A program made the position numbers and the translations under genes. Source: Linanthus parryae (lineage: Eukaryota; Streptophyta; Magnoliopsida; Ericales; Polemoniaceae). From it: a stretch of 64,000 nt of DNA. The DNA is taken from contig JALGPY010000002.1 of assembly GCA_023055425.1 (NCBI GenBank), forward strand, positions 120,292,088 to 120,356,087. The letters run 5' to 3'. Below the pieces are notes generated by a model. It did not search any database and had not been told where the DNA came from. It was given only the letters and a program-made list of their open reading frames with translations. Shown in pieces: positions 1-9,988 of this stretch; the first letter of the stretch is position 1; each line of letters opens with the position of its first letter.

Positions 1-890
1 TATGTACTCACTCAATGAAACATTCGAGTCGATGCTCTCTGCGTTTCGGGCCAAAAACGTACCGTGTTTCGGCAAGTACGACTCGAATTGAGAAATGCAT
101 CTAGTTTTAAGTTTCTAGTAACATTGTTCCTGGAGTCTTCGGGCCTAACAACCTTCCACAGACTACTAATAGAAAATAAAGTTTAGATGTGTGGCTAGGC
201 CATCTTTTTTGCTCCCAAAAGAAAGGTTCAGTTATGGTGGATGTTGCTTCTGTGAATTTGCAATATATGGCTCAACCGTTCAAGGTCCCCTGACCATGGA
301 TAACTTAAGGCATATCTCCCCAAGACTGAACCATAGATAACTCTATATTCGATTTCTCGTGGAGAATGCCTGGAGGGAGCCTGATCCAGTAAACCTTCTT
401 TAAACCAAACATGGAGTATCCTCTTTAATCCAGGCTATGTGCAAATTCAGATTATTTGAATATAAACAGTAGGGATGGCCATTTAACTGAACTAGACGAG
501 GATATGGCCCTTCCTTGACCTGATAGGTAGGGTATGGGATAGCTTTAATAGAGTATGGGATTTAATTTTCAAAACCATGTAGTTTATGGAACAGAGATGC
601 CATTTGATGAACTCCCAACTTATATCTCTGAACCTGACACCCATTTAATCCCCAATTGCAAGTACTACATGTATACCCTTATATAGCCTTACATAAAGAA
701 TAATACAAGTATGTAAATTAGTTTAACAAACATACAAGTTGCATGTGTCGCTTATATCTCTTGACTGTCGGTAAAACAGATCCATAATGTGGGCTAACAT
801 ATTTATATACACACTATATTCCCCAAGACAATTTCATTTGTAAGCTATGGGCATCTACTATTTGGTATCTTTGTTACTTCAAATATTTTG
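1..890. other. No gene recognised
   Basis: AT-rich sequence with stop codons in all frames and no recognisable domain. It lies directly upstream of a decayed copia integrase fragment and may be unrecognisable gag/protease sequence of that element, but I see no zinc knuckle or DTG motif to support this. Confidence 0.4.
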
Positions 891-2592
891 TTACATATCT
901 TGCAGACCTTCAAATTCTCAATCATACAAGGTGCTAGATGGTTCAGTACGTTCATTGATGACCACACGCGTCTTTGCTGGATTTCTTTGCTTAAAAGAAA
1001 ACTGAGGCTGATCAAACTTTTGAAACCTTGCATGCCTTGATAAGAATCAATTTGGAGCAAACATCGGAGTTCTTAGAATGGATAATGGGAAAGAGTACTT
1101 CTCCAATATCTTCGGGAATTTTTAATTGACAATGGGATCTAATAAAAATGGCATTGCCAGAAGAAAAATCGGCATTTGTTTGAAGTGGCCCGTTCATTAA
1201 TGTTCACCACTCAAGTACCAAATATTTTCTGGGGTGAAGCAGTTCTCACATCTGCTTACTCGGTAAATAGAACACCCTCCAGCATCCTAAACTTTAGAAC
1301 TCCTTTAGGCACATTTCTCATGCCTTATCCTCATAGTAAGCTCATCAACTCACTTCCACTTAAAGTATGACTCTGTGGCTTTTGCTCCTGTGCACGGTAC
1401 TCTCATAAGCAAATTGGATCCGAAGGCAGTCACTCGTGTTTTTTTTAGGTATTCACCGACTCAAGGGATACTAGTATTATGAACCCGTGCATAGAAAGCT
1501 CTTTGTCTCTCATGACGTCACTTTCTTCGAGAATCAGTTTTTCCTCAAATTCCTCTTCGGGGGGAGCATTCTATGAACATGCAGTTTCAGAATCTCTCCT
1601 TCCTATTTGCAAATCGGGTGGCCCAAGTCATCAACCCCAGAATCATCTCAGAAACTTGCACATTCTTTCGTACCTAAGGTTGTTTCAGAAGCACAACAAC
1701 CAGGAACAAAACTACGTGTTTACTCAAGGAAACAGTATCATCACGACAGGACCGAACATGCTCATCCTCAAACAATGCAAAGCCAAGATTCAGACTCCGA
1801 AGCTGATGAATTGGAAACTGAAGGTATTCCTACTGTAAAGATGCAATCCTCCGTATTTCTAATGATCTTAGTGTGCCTATTGCTCATAGAATAGGAACTA
1901 GGAAATGCATTCTTCATCAATTTCCAATTTTGTACCCTATCACAGATTTTCACCTCAATATCGACCATTTGTCTCTAATATCTCTAGTGTAGAGGTTCTT
2001 AAATATGTGAAGCTCTAAAAATTCCTGGAGTAGAAGAAGCTATTCATGAAGAAATAAGGGCACTTAAGACGAATTGTACTTGGCAATCTACCATAATGCA
2101 AGTCTTATGTTGGTTGCAAATGGGTGGTCATTGTCCAGTACAGAGGTGATGGAACAGTAAACAGATATAAGACACGGCTCATTGTGAAACGGTATATGCA
2201 AACCTATGGAATTGATTACCAATAAATGATGGCCCCAGTTGCCAAGATGAACACAGTCAGGGTTCTTGTGTCACTTGCTGCCAATCAAAGTTGGTCAATT
2301 CACCAACTAGATGTCAAGAATGCTTTTCTTAATGGAGAACTCAAAGAAGAGGTATACATGCAACTACCACCAGGTTTCGAAGAATCTTATGGAAGTGAAA
2401 AGTGTGTCGACTTAAAGATCTCTTTATGGTCTAAAACAATCACCTAAGGCTTGGTTTGACAGATTCTCAGTGGCTATTCTACGCTTTGGATATTCACAAA
2501 GTCATGCTGACCGTTCCATGTTCTTCAAGCACTTGATTGAGTGTAAGGTTGCTATACAAATTGATATTATATTAGCTGGAAACAATAATGCT
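891..2592 (+). pseudogene. Decayed Ty1/copia pol fragment (integrase to reverse transcriptase)
   Basis: Reading across frames gives copia pol in order. About 930-1000 encodes the integrase-core start (WFSTFIDDHTRL). About 1055-1110 encodes VLRMDNGKEYF, matching the RSDNGGEY segment. 1176-1370 encodes the integrase tail (NIFWGEAVLTSAYSVNRTPS). About 1376-1530 matches the GCVCFVH...LDPRA...FLGYSP linker. 2226-2447 encodes RT fingers/palm (QLDVKNAFLNGELKEEVYM), continuing as GLKQSPKAWFDRF to about 2592, where similarity stops near the expected YVDD motif. Many stops and frameshifts show an old, dead copy. No LTRs, RNase H or gag are visible nearby, so it is truncated at both ends. Confidence 0.85.
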
Positions 2593-2851
2593 TAAATCAG
2601 TATTCTAATCTTTAATTTGCGAACTGGGTATGATTGATATTTTTGAACCATATTGAGGAAGATTACCAAGAGGTTTTGAACTGAGATCTGTAAATTCAAA
2701 TCAGATAAAATTTGTATAGAACACTTGATTTCTAGATAAGAACATATCAGATCTTTTAGATATATTTTATTCTGATCATGATTGATTGTAATATGAATAA
2801 TTTTTTTTATCTTCTTCAAGAAAAAAAATACAGAATTCTGATTTCAATGAT

Positions 2852-3452
2852 ATTAAGCACATTTTAACATATTAATCAGCTCTTCCCGAAGCGAGCAATT
2901 CTGGCCCCAGCAGAACTGTAGTGGTTATTTCCGTCCGCTAGCGATCAATCAGCTGAGTTGCATCGTGCTGTTAATTGTGTTCTTCAGCTTTGTTTCTGCT
3001 CTTCTTGCTTCTCCATTATATGTACTCTAAAATTGATTTTTTGCTTTGTTTAAGCGAGATCTTTCTACTTTCTGTTTTTCTTCACTTCATCTTCTGCTTC
3101 ATTCAGGTAAGTAGTACTGGCGCCAGCAGTATAGTTTTTTTTCAAATTTACACTAAACTAATATTAAGCACATTTTAATATATTAATTAGCTCTTCTCGG
3201 AGCAAGGGATTCTGGTCCCAGCAGAAGGATCGTGAAGACTGTAGTGGTTAATTTCCGTCCTCTGGCGATCAATCAGGTGATTCACATAATGTTAATTTTT
3301 TCTTCTGCTTTGCTGTTTTTGTTTCTACTCCTACTTCTTGTTCTCCTACATTTTATGTCTGCAAAATTTAAATTTCTGCTTTGTTTAGGGAGATCTACCT
3401 ACTTTCTTCTTTTATTCACTTCATCTTCTGCTTCACTCAGGTAAGTGCTACT
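2852..3452 (+). repeat. Diverged tandem duplication, two units of about 270-290 bp
   Basis: Unit 1 (about 2852-3120) and unit 2 (about 3163-3452) share the same order of blocks. Both start ATTAAGCACATTTTAA, continue with an AGCAGAA...CTGTAGTGGTTA block, GCGATCAATCAG, a T-rich stretch, and end CTTCTGCTTCA(T/C)TCAG followed by GTAAGT. The shared CAG|GTAAGT looks like a perfect plant 5' splice site. The units could derive from a duplicated leader exon, but no reading frame is conserved. Confidence 0.75.
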
Positions 3453-4099
3453 GTCTGATCGTCTTCACATTCTTTTCCTTCTGAATCGAAGTAACTTCTC
3501 AGATGTAAATAAAGATAGATCTATTTTCATTTTACCAGATCATATATTTAATGTGGTTTTTATGTGTTTCTTGATTCTGATCAAAGAGGTTCTCGTTTTT
3601 TTTTCCTTCTTTCTTCCTTCTTGAAATTCAGTAACATAGTCAAATACTTGTCTTTTCATACTTTTGGTTGTTTATGTCAGTCACAAGTGTGGTTCATGCA
3701 TATGTTCCCTGATACTGAACATATTAGATACTGGAGGTGGTCGAATGAACTGACTTGACCTGCAGAAGGCCTTCTGAAGATATTTAGCTGAAGCTCGAAA
3801 ACTTATTACTGAAAACTGCTAATAAATGAATACCTACCACATTCCACTTCCTCTTCCTACAACTTAATTTCACATCACAACTCTATCATTTCTGTTATTT
3901 TCATTTCTCTCAGTTTATTCCACTTATATATAGGTTTATATTCACATTGAAGATTGGATAGTGCCTTATAGGCACGGGTATATGCCCTAGTTGGTTACGC
4001 AACGGGACATTAGTCAGTAGATAAGTGATGGCTTGAACAGTCATTCAAGAGAGAGCAATCCTTAGTTATCACATGTGAATTCTTTGGGACACTAGAACT

Positions 4100-4145
<46 letters not shown>
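4100..4145. repeat. (GA)n microsatellite
   Basis: About 45 bp of uninterrupted GA dinucleotide following ACTAGAACTC. Confidence 0.97.
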
Positions 4146-4148
<3 letters not shown>

Positions 4149-4703
4149 GACCAACCTTGGAGATCGAACTTTGGAGCCTTGAGTCCATGGGTTTCAGCAA
4201 CACGAGAAATGGTTCAGTGACTTCAGTCACAACCCACTAGCTAGGTAAATTCAGGAGCAAGTTTCAGACCCAGGATCCCTAGAGGAATCAAGAGTAACGA
4301 TGATCTAGTTGTAGGTCACGAATTACAAGAATTTGTTTGATCTGATTGCGGCTACAAGAACCAAACTAATTAACAATCTGCAGAAGTAGTGGACAAGTAT
4401 GAACAAATAGACTACTGACTGGATTTGACAATTAATTGACCACACTATCTATGAACAAAGAAAGACTATCGACTGGATCAGACAATTGTTTGATCACACT
4501 ATCTAAATACCATAATGCTTAAAAGATTAATGTCTGCCAGCTATAAACCAAGTTCGAGCGAATTAACAGCCGAAGTACAGAAAAAATCTAAATACTTGCT
4601 GAGGAGGACACTTGAGAGGCTGATCTACAGAGACAACAACAAATATAAAGTCGGGCATGTGAGTGAGTTCCTCGACATATCAAACAATTAACTACCACCA
4701 AAA

Positions 4704-5330
4704 CATAGTTGTCAAATCAGGATTCAGATAGTGAATCGAAACTCACGTTCATTGAATCGTGAATCGAATCGAATCGAATCGTGAATCGTAAACATTCGCT
4801 TGCACTTATGTTAGGTCCATATAATAACATATTTTACTAAACTATAACATGTGTGAGCTAATATATTCATAATTTTACAAAAAGAAAGCTCAGATTTTCA
4901 GAAACTCGCATCCCTAGCTAGTGATAAGAAACTTTACACAATTTTTATAATGAAGATATAGAAAGACAGGTGGAGCAAGGAACTATTGAGATGCCAGAGA
5001 GATATAAAATAATAGAAAACTACTAGCCTTTGACTAAAAGAAATGTACAAGTCATTTTAAAACTAACACATGTTGCAAAACATTCAGAAAAAAATGGAAG
5101 TTTTATTTCCTACACTTGAGCTCTAACTCAAATAAGCCTTCAGCTGAATTGATGGTGAATCGTATGAATCGGATTGAATCGCAACTGAATCGTAAGATTC
5201 GGAATCTTGAATCGGGATTCAGTGAAATTTTGACCATTTAAGATTCACCAAGGGATTCGCATCGTTTCATGGGTGAATCGAATCGAATCGTAGGATACGA
5301 ATCGTGAATCGTAAGATTTTGATAACTATG
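4704..5330. mobile_element. Non-autonomous hAT-type transposon with 8-bp TSD
   Basis: A 627-bp element. The left end reads CATAGTTGTCAAATC and the reverse complement of the right end reads CATAGTTATCAAAATC, giving imperfect terminal inverted repeats. It is flanked by an exact 8-bp direct repeat CACCAAAA (4696-4703 and 5331-5338), the duplication size typical of the hAT superfamily. Subterminal regions are packed with GAATCG, GTGAATCG and AATCGTAAGATTC words on both sides, as expected for repeated transposase-binding sites. There is no transposase ORF, so movement would depend on an autonomous relative. Confidence 0.85.
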
Positions 5331-6279
5331 CACCAAAATCAAACACTATAACTAGACACAACCCTTGTTGCTGCTCAATTGACAGCACACCCCGTGGTAG
5401 ACGTCGGCCGTGTTTTCAGCAATTCTACCCTAGAAGGAGCATTATTCAGTCAAGAGTCAAAAAGGTAGAAGATGGACTCAAACAACTTGTAGACTCTGGT
5501 CACATAGACTGAAAGAATGAACAGAAGTTAAGGGGGAAGCAGAACAAGGAGCAGCACAAAGATCCCAGCACTTCCGGTAATAGAGGATCGCTGTCCAAGT
5601 TCTCCCACTGTAATTGTGTCAATTCTATACAAGAGTTCCTAGCCAATGCAAGACATTGAATGACTTAAAGAGTGAAGATGATAACATAACTGCCACTTTA
5701 TGACACTAAATCATAAAACGTTCAATTGGAGAAGAAGAACGATTTCATATTGTACCAAATCTGGAGATCGAGTGACTTGTTGATCCGGCCAATTCTCATT
5801 ACACAACTTCAAGATAAGATTTCTTCACTACCTAGTAAGCTTGAGATAGTAAGTCGGCAGATGTGCCGGATCATGTGTTGTGTTCCCTCCAGGTATGTCT
5901 TATTCAGCTCAATTGTAAGATTTCTCGTACTCTGATATGTTTTCAATTTATGGGTACTAAAGATGTGTCATCAAAGCTATAGTGTCCATAGTTTATTTTT
6001 CTGGGAGTTAAAGCGAACCCGTCAGTGACACCATTGCACTTTAAGGTAGCTTTGATACTGATAGACGGTGGTTCATATCTTAATGTCCCATTTCCACTAA
6101 TACCATAGATTCATCACAAACAAAGTACCATGTAGCATATAAACAGGCCACTAAACTGCAAAACCCAAACAGCAAATATGACAAAACCCAACTGTAAGAA
6201 ACCTAGGGAAAGCAAGAATTTGTTATCATCTTAGTTCACAAGAGAGATCCTATGTGGCACACAATACCCGAGGACATAC
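5331..6279. other. No gene recognised; flank of SPCS3 exons
   Basis: Downstream, on the minus strand, of SPCS3 exon 2. I searched it for the third SPCS3 exon (normally containing an LQSLFTWNTKQ-like stretch) and did not find it. A short open stretch on the plus strand near 5416-5510 weakly resembles a retroelement RT but is not convincing. Confidence 0.4.
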
Positions 6280-6571
6280 CTCATCGTTTCCTCGTGAAGA
6301 CTTCTCGAACCAATTGATGTTCACAACCTAAAATCGATCAAATCAAAACGAAAAACAAACATGAATAGAAGAAGATGTGAGGATTGGGGAAATGGAAATG
6401 TTACAGATAGTAGAAAGATAAAAAGTTTTACAGAAGGAAAGAGACCTGGACGCGGGCGGACGGAGAGGGATGGTTGAAATTGTCGGAAAAAGAAGCCATG
6501 GCGCATAGTAACGCCAGCACCGTCAAAGCGAACGTCAGCAAGGCGTTGGCTCGGTACCCGAAAGAATGCAT
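6280..6571 (-). CDS. SPCS3: Signal peptidase complex subunit 3 (SPC22/23-like), exons 1-2 only
   Basis: SPCS3 is the glycosylated ER-membrane subunit of the signal peptidase complex, which cleaves signal peptides. Exon 1 (6446-6571, ATG at 6571-6569) encodes 42 codons starting [14 protein letters not shown], the conserved N terminus with its single membrane segment (about residues 10-27), then [16 protein letters not shown]. It ends at a GT donor. A 118-nt intron (6328-6445) ends in TAG. Exon 2 (6280-6327) encodes 16 in-phase codons, [16 protein letters not shown], followed by GTATGT. The exon boundaries agree with my recollection of plant SPCS3 genes. The full protein is usually about 165-170 residues; exons for the remaining two thirds are not visible in 1-6279. 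Either the gene is truncated or it has a very long intron. Both exons are undamaged. LTR-element sequence begins about 190 bp upstream of the start codon. Confidence 0.8.
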
Positions 6572-6759
6572 CTTCTTCCTCCTCCTCTTCCCCTTCCCAG
6601 CCCCGATGAGTCAATTGGATTCTCAGTGTTCTCTCTGCTGAAGACTGTTAAGAACTAGTGTTCCAGAAGAAGATCGAGTTTTCGTTTCACTCTGAACTAT
6701 CCGTCCGTTCCGATTGAGCGGCCAATTAAAGAAACAAGTACACACCATAAAAATGTTAA

Positions 6760-6821
6760 TTTTCGTAATGGTGAATATTCAAGGGAGAGTTCCTTATCAA
6801 AAAAAATATTCAAAGGGGGAG
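6760..6821 (+). other. 3' internal end of an LTR element, with polypurine tract
   Basis: GGTGAATATTCAAGGGAGAG and a second AATATTCAAAGGGGGAG precede the first LTR. The same GGTGAATATTCAAGGGGGAG precedes the LTR at 11829. LTR1 is therefore also placed as a 3' LTR of an upstream, otherwise missing copy. Confidence 0.6.
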
Positions 6822-6887
6822 TGGTATGATATATGGACTAAATTATTGGTGAATATCCACCACATATTATAAGCTCAATCTATATTA

Positions 6888-7990
6888 CTCCCTCCGTTTC
6901 GCCAAATTCTTCAAAATTTTCATTTTGAACGTTTCGCCAGATTCTTCAAAATTTCTAAATATGGAAACTTTGATACTGGTAAAATACAACAATACCCTTT
7001 CTAAAAAAACTCAAACCCACATTTTAATTAGGGTTAACTAATCTGAATTATCATATAATCTAATAATCAAACCCAATTAAACATTAGTTGACTGATTAAC
7101 CCATCTTACCCCAACACCCAACACACACAACTACCATAACTTAATTCTAACCCCCCCCCCCCCCCCCCCCGTACTCCCTCATGTTCTTCAACTCTCACAC
7201 AGCCGCCAGAGAGAGAGTCCCTCATGTTCTTCAACTCTCACAAAGCCAGAGAGAGAGAGAGACAGAGACGGAGGAGGAGAAAGGGAGGGAGAGAGAGCTC
7301 CCCATCTTCGGACAAGAGAAAGAGAGGGTGAGGGATCTGAGAGATCGAAGGGTCGCAGCTTCGAGGAGAAACTAATCGGAGAGACGGAGGAAGAGGAGAA
7401 AGCAATGGTGGTTTCGACCAGACGATGGTTCGATGGCGGTGAGGCGGCCAACGGATGAGCACGTCGTCGTCTCCAATGTTCATCACCAGATCTGGTCAGA
7501 AGAACATCTATCCACTTCCCCTTCTCTCTCTCCGTTCATAGCAGATCCGCTATTTCTTCTTCTTCTTGTTCTTCTTCTTCTACTTCTTCTTCTTCTGTTC
7601 TTTCTTCCTCTTGTGCAACTTCATCTTCTCTTTTTTTTTTGTCACTTCTGTAAATTCAAGAGTAGATATGTTGATGTTAATCGGTGTTGCTGAAAATTAC
7701 TGAAGATTGTTGAATTTTGAAATTATTGGTGGATTAGTGCAACATCTTCTCTTATCTTCTTGTTCTTCTTAATTTATTCTTGTTGAAATTGTGTTGTTTG
7801 TTCTTCTTGTTAATTTTTGTTAGTGTTTCAGATCTATTCTTACTGTTTTTGTTATCTGCACAGAGGAGAGTGAGAGAAAGGGACAGAAAGGGTAAATTAA
7901 TGAATCAACAAGGGTAATATAGTCAATAGGCCACCTTTCTTAATCCCCGTGCCCATAAAGTTTTTGAAGTATCTAGTGAAACGGAGGGAG
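6888..7990 (+). mobile_element. Long Stowaway/mariner-like element with gene-like filler
   Basis: Terminal inverted repeats CTCCCTCCGTTTC...GAAACGGAGGGAG, flanked by TA on both sides (6886-6887, 7991-7992). At 1103 bp it is several times longer than a usual Stowaway MITE. The interior has a C20 tract, a purine-rich AGAGAG segment resembling a 5' UTR (7200-7430), and a T-rich TTCTTCTTGTTCTT stretch resembling an intron (7540-7870). No transposase is present and I recognise no protein in the filler. Confidence 0.8.
7151..7170. repeat. (C)20 homopolymer
   Basis: Twenty consecutive cytosines inside the Stowaway-like element; also a likely sequencing and assembly trouble spot. Confidence 0.95.
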
Positions 7991-8138
7991 TATAAATTAG
8001 GACGGTTGATTTTAAAATGTCTTTTAGACCGTTAGATTGAATTAACCCCAGCCCTTAGATCTCATCTACCACCCCTTAACTACCCACTAATTAACTACCC
8101 ACTAAACTACCTATTCCTTTTATCATAATTATAAAAAA

Positions 8139-8423
8139 TTAGGGGATTGCCCGTGCCCGAGGGCACTACCCCAAAAACACGTTTCACTTATTGTAATATA
8201 GATAAATAAAATTAGTACTTTCATCCACAAACACACGTAAAAACACAAAGACAACATACATAATTTTATTAAAAGGAAGCCCTTCTTTTATAATTAGGAT
8301 AAAAGGAGTGGGTAGTTAAGTGGGTAGTTTCAGGGTGGTAGGTGAGATCTAAGGCTAGGGCTGATTTGATCTAATGGCCCAAAAGACATTTTAAAGTCAA
8401 ACTATGGTGTTTTATAGAATAGA
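8139..8423 (-). mobile_element. Inner Helitron copy in inverted orientation
   Basis: Read on the minus strand it runs from TCTATTCTATAAAACACC (8423) to the CTCGGGCACGGGCAATC hairpin end and CCCCTAA (8139), about 285 bp. It matches the outer Helitron: the 5' part (TTTTAAAATGTCTTTT...TTAGATCTCA...CTACCCAC) is inverted relative to 8007-8125, and the 3' part matches 8430-8583 inverted. This gives a large inverted repeat around 8140-8290. The exact 5' boundary is uncertain by a base or two. Confidence 0.7.
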
Positions 8424-8755
8424 AGGGGCTTCCTTTGTTTCTGATTATTTAATACAATAATTTATGTTGTCTTCGTTTTCTGCCCATGTTTGTAGATGAA
8501 AATACTCATTTTATTTATGACATTACAATAGGCCGTGAAACGTGTTTTTAGGGTAGTGCCCTCGGGCACGGGCAATATCTTAGTAATTATATAAAAAGGG
8601 GCTTCCTTTGTTCCTGATTATTTACTACAATTATTTATGTTGTCTTCATTTTCTGCCCATGTTTGTAGATGAAAATACTCATTTTATTATGACATTACAA
8701 TAGGTCGTGAAACGTGTTTTTAGGGTAGTGCCCTCGGGCACGGGCAATCCCCTAG
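8424..8755 (+). repeat. Tandemly duplicated Helitron 3' end
   Basis: Two copies of about 160 bp: about 8424-8583, ending GGGCAATATCTTAG, and about 8596-8755, ending GGGCAATCCCCTAG. Both begin AAGGGGCTTCCTTTGTT and include the terminal hairpin. Only the second has the canonical CTAG terminus next to the host T. Confidence 0.8.
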
Positions 8756-9312
8756 TTTGTATTATATTGTTATTGATATATTAGCCCAGCCTAATGCCTA
8801 TATAAGGAGGCTTAGAGTTGGAGAATAACATATCTCTCATCACTATTCTCCTTACATTTTGTCTCTCTCTCTTTATTTCTTATCTCTCTCAATTATCGTT
8901 TCACAACACGTTATTAGCACGCTGCCTCTGCCCTCTGTGTGAGCGAAGCATTAAGTGATCGTTCTGATCATATACAAACTCCGGGTCTGTTTATTTTGGA
9001 GCCGCCGCCATCAACAGGTTTGTTCCTTCTTAGGTATGTTTTGTTATAGGCTTTGATAGGGATTTGTTTTTCTTACTCGTGGACCCCTTCTTCTCCCTTC
9101 AAAAGATATCAATAGATCGTAAAGTGTTTTTTTTTGGTTACCCACGTGTGCCCTTCATACCAACGTAGGCAACACTTTGATGGGCTTTGCCCAGTGCTAC
9201 AGAGAGTTGTTTTAATTTGTCTTCTTCTAACCCTTTTTCTGTGATGTTATAGCATTTATTTACTTTGTGTCAATTCTGTTAGTAAGTGTAAAGAAAAAAA
9301 AAAGAGTTATAA

Positions 9313-9939
9313 CTTCCCGAAGAAGAGTAGACTCGCGATGTAAGGGCCTCTAACTGTGTTGACCTATGCATAACCAGAAGTTATGCTTATTTAGAAGTCA
9401 CTCCAGAAGTGGTGACCAATCAAGCAAGAGACCTTCATCAACTACCATTGCTTGGTTAAAATTATTGATACGCTTGTAGTATCATGTTTCACACTTGAAG
9501 TTGTGAACTACGTGGACATAAAGTAATCTGAAGTTGTGATTTTTTTTATGACCTGGAGTCATAATTTTAGGATACATCTTTTGAAGAGATATCCTACAAT
9601 TTTCGTGTAAACCTCCCGAAGAGGTCATGTTTTATTATGTCACTTTATTTTATGTTTACACATTTTTTTTTCATTACACAATGATGTAATTGTAACATGA
9701 AGTTACAACATAACAAGGGCATCTAGAAGATGCTGCTATTTCATGGCTTGACTTGTAACCTGAAGTTACAACATAACAAAACAAGCGCATCAAGAAGATA
9801 CAACTATTTCATGGCTTGTAACCTGAAGTTACAAATTACTACTAGATCTCTAGAGGAGACGCTTTCACAATTGTAGCCATTTTTTGTCCAACCTCCTGAA
9901 GAGGTTGCAGTTTGTTTATTTTATATTTTAATGCTACAC

Positions 9940-9988
<49 letters not shown>

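Larger units (their letters stand above)
2593..4703. other. Non-coding spacer
   Basis: AT-rich spacer with no recognised gene. It contains the tandem duplication at 2852-3452 and the GA microsatellite at 4100-4145, annotated separately. Short open frames inside it match nothing I recognise. Confidence 0.5.
6879..8755 (+). mobile_element. Helitron (non-autonomous) inserted in LTR1, carrying further insertions
   Basis: It begins TCTATATTA and ends with a GC-rich hairpin (TGCCCTCGGGCACGGGCA, TGCCC/GGGCA stem) followed by CAATCCCCTAG, with T next. It is inserted between A (6878) and T (8756), the Helitron host rule, and the empty site is preserved in LTR2 (CCAA|TTTGTAT). The 5' end is split after 9 nt by a Stowaway-like element, the middle by an inverted Helitron copy, and the 3' end is duplicated. 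There is no RepHel coding sequence. Confidence 0.8.
6822..8908 (+). mobile_element. LTR1 of a non-coding LTR retrotransposon, split by nested insertions
   Basis: 6822-6878 and 8756-8908 together match the uninterrupted LTR at 11829-12033. The 5' part is TGGTATGATATATGG...CATATTATAAGCTCAA and the 3' part is TTTGTATTATATTG...TTATCGTTTCACAACA. The interruption is exactly at CAA|TTT, where LTR2 is continuous. A TATA-like CCTATATAAGGAGG (near 8798) lies in the 3' part. The intervening 1.9 kb is a Helitron carrying other elements. Confidence 0.85.

Noticed and set aside
5414..5510. Open plus-strand stretch resembling a gypsy RT (QQFYPRRSIIQSRVKKVEDG then LKQLVDSGHI)
   Set aside because: Only about 30 residues, no conserved RT motif on either side, and a stop directly after.
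5520..5690. Minus-strand stretch ending in a hydrophobic tail (GSAGIFVLLLVLLPP) like a GPI-anchor signal
   Set aside because: Too short, no recognisable protein upstream, and a stop codon just before it.
6321..6614. 97-codon minus-strand frame starting [15 protein letters not shown]
   Set aside because: It overlaps SPCS3 exon 1 in another frame and reads through the intron; the spliced SPCS3 frame explains the sequence.
7188..7486. Overlapping minus-strand frames rich in Ser, Pro and Leu
   Set aside because: Complement of the AGAGAG purine tract; low-complexity translation without protein character.
9942..9986. (AT)n tract as part of the hairpin array
   Set aside because: It is self-complementary because it is a dinucleotide repeat, and lacks the conserved cap; not counted.
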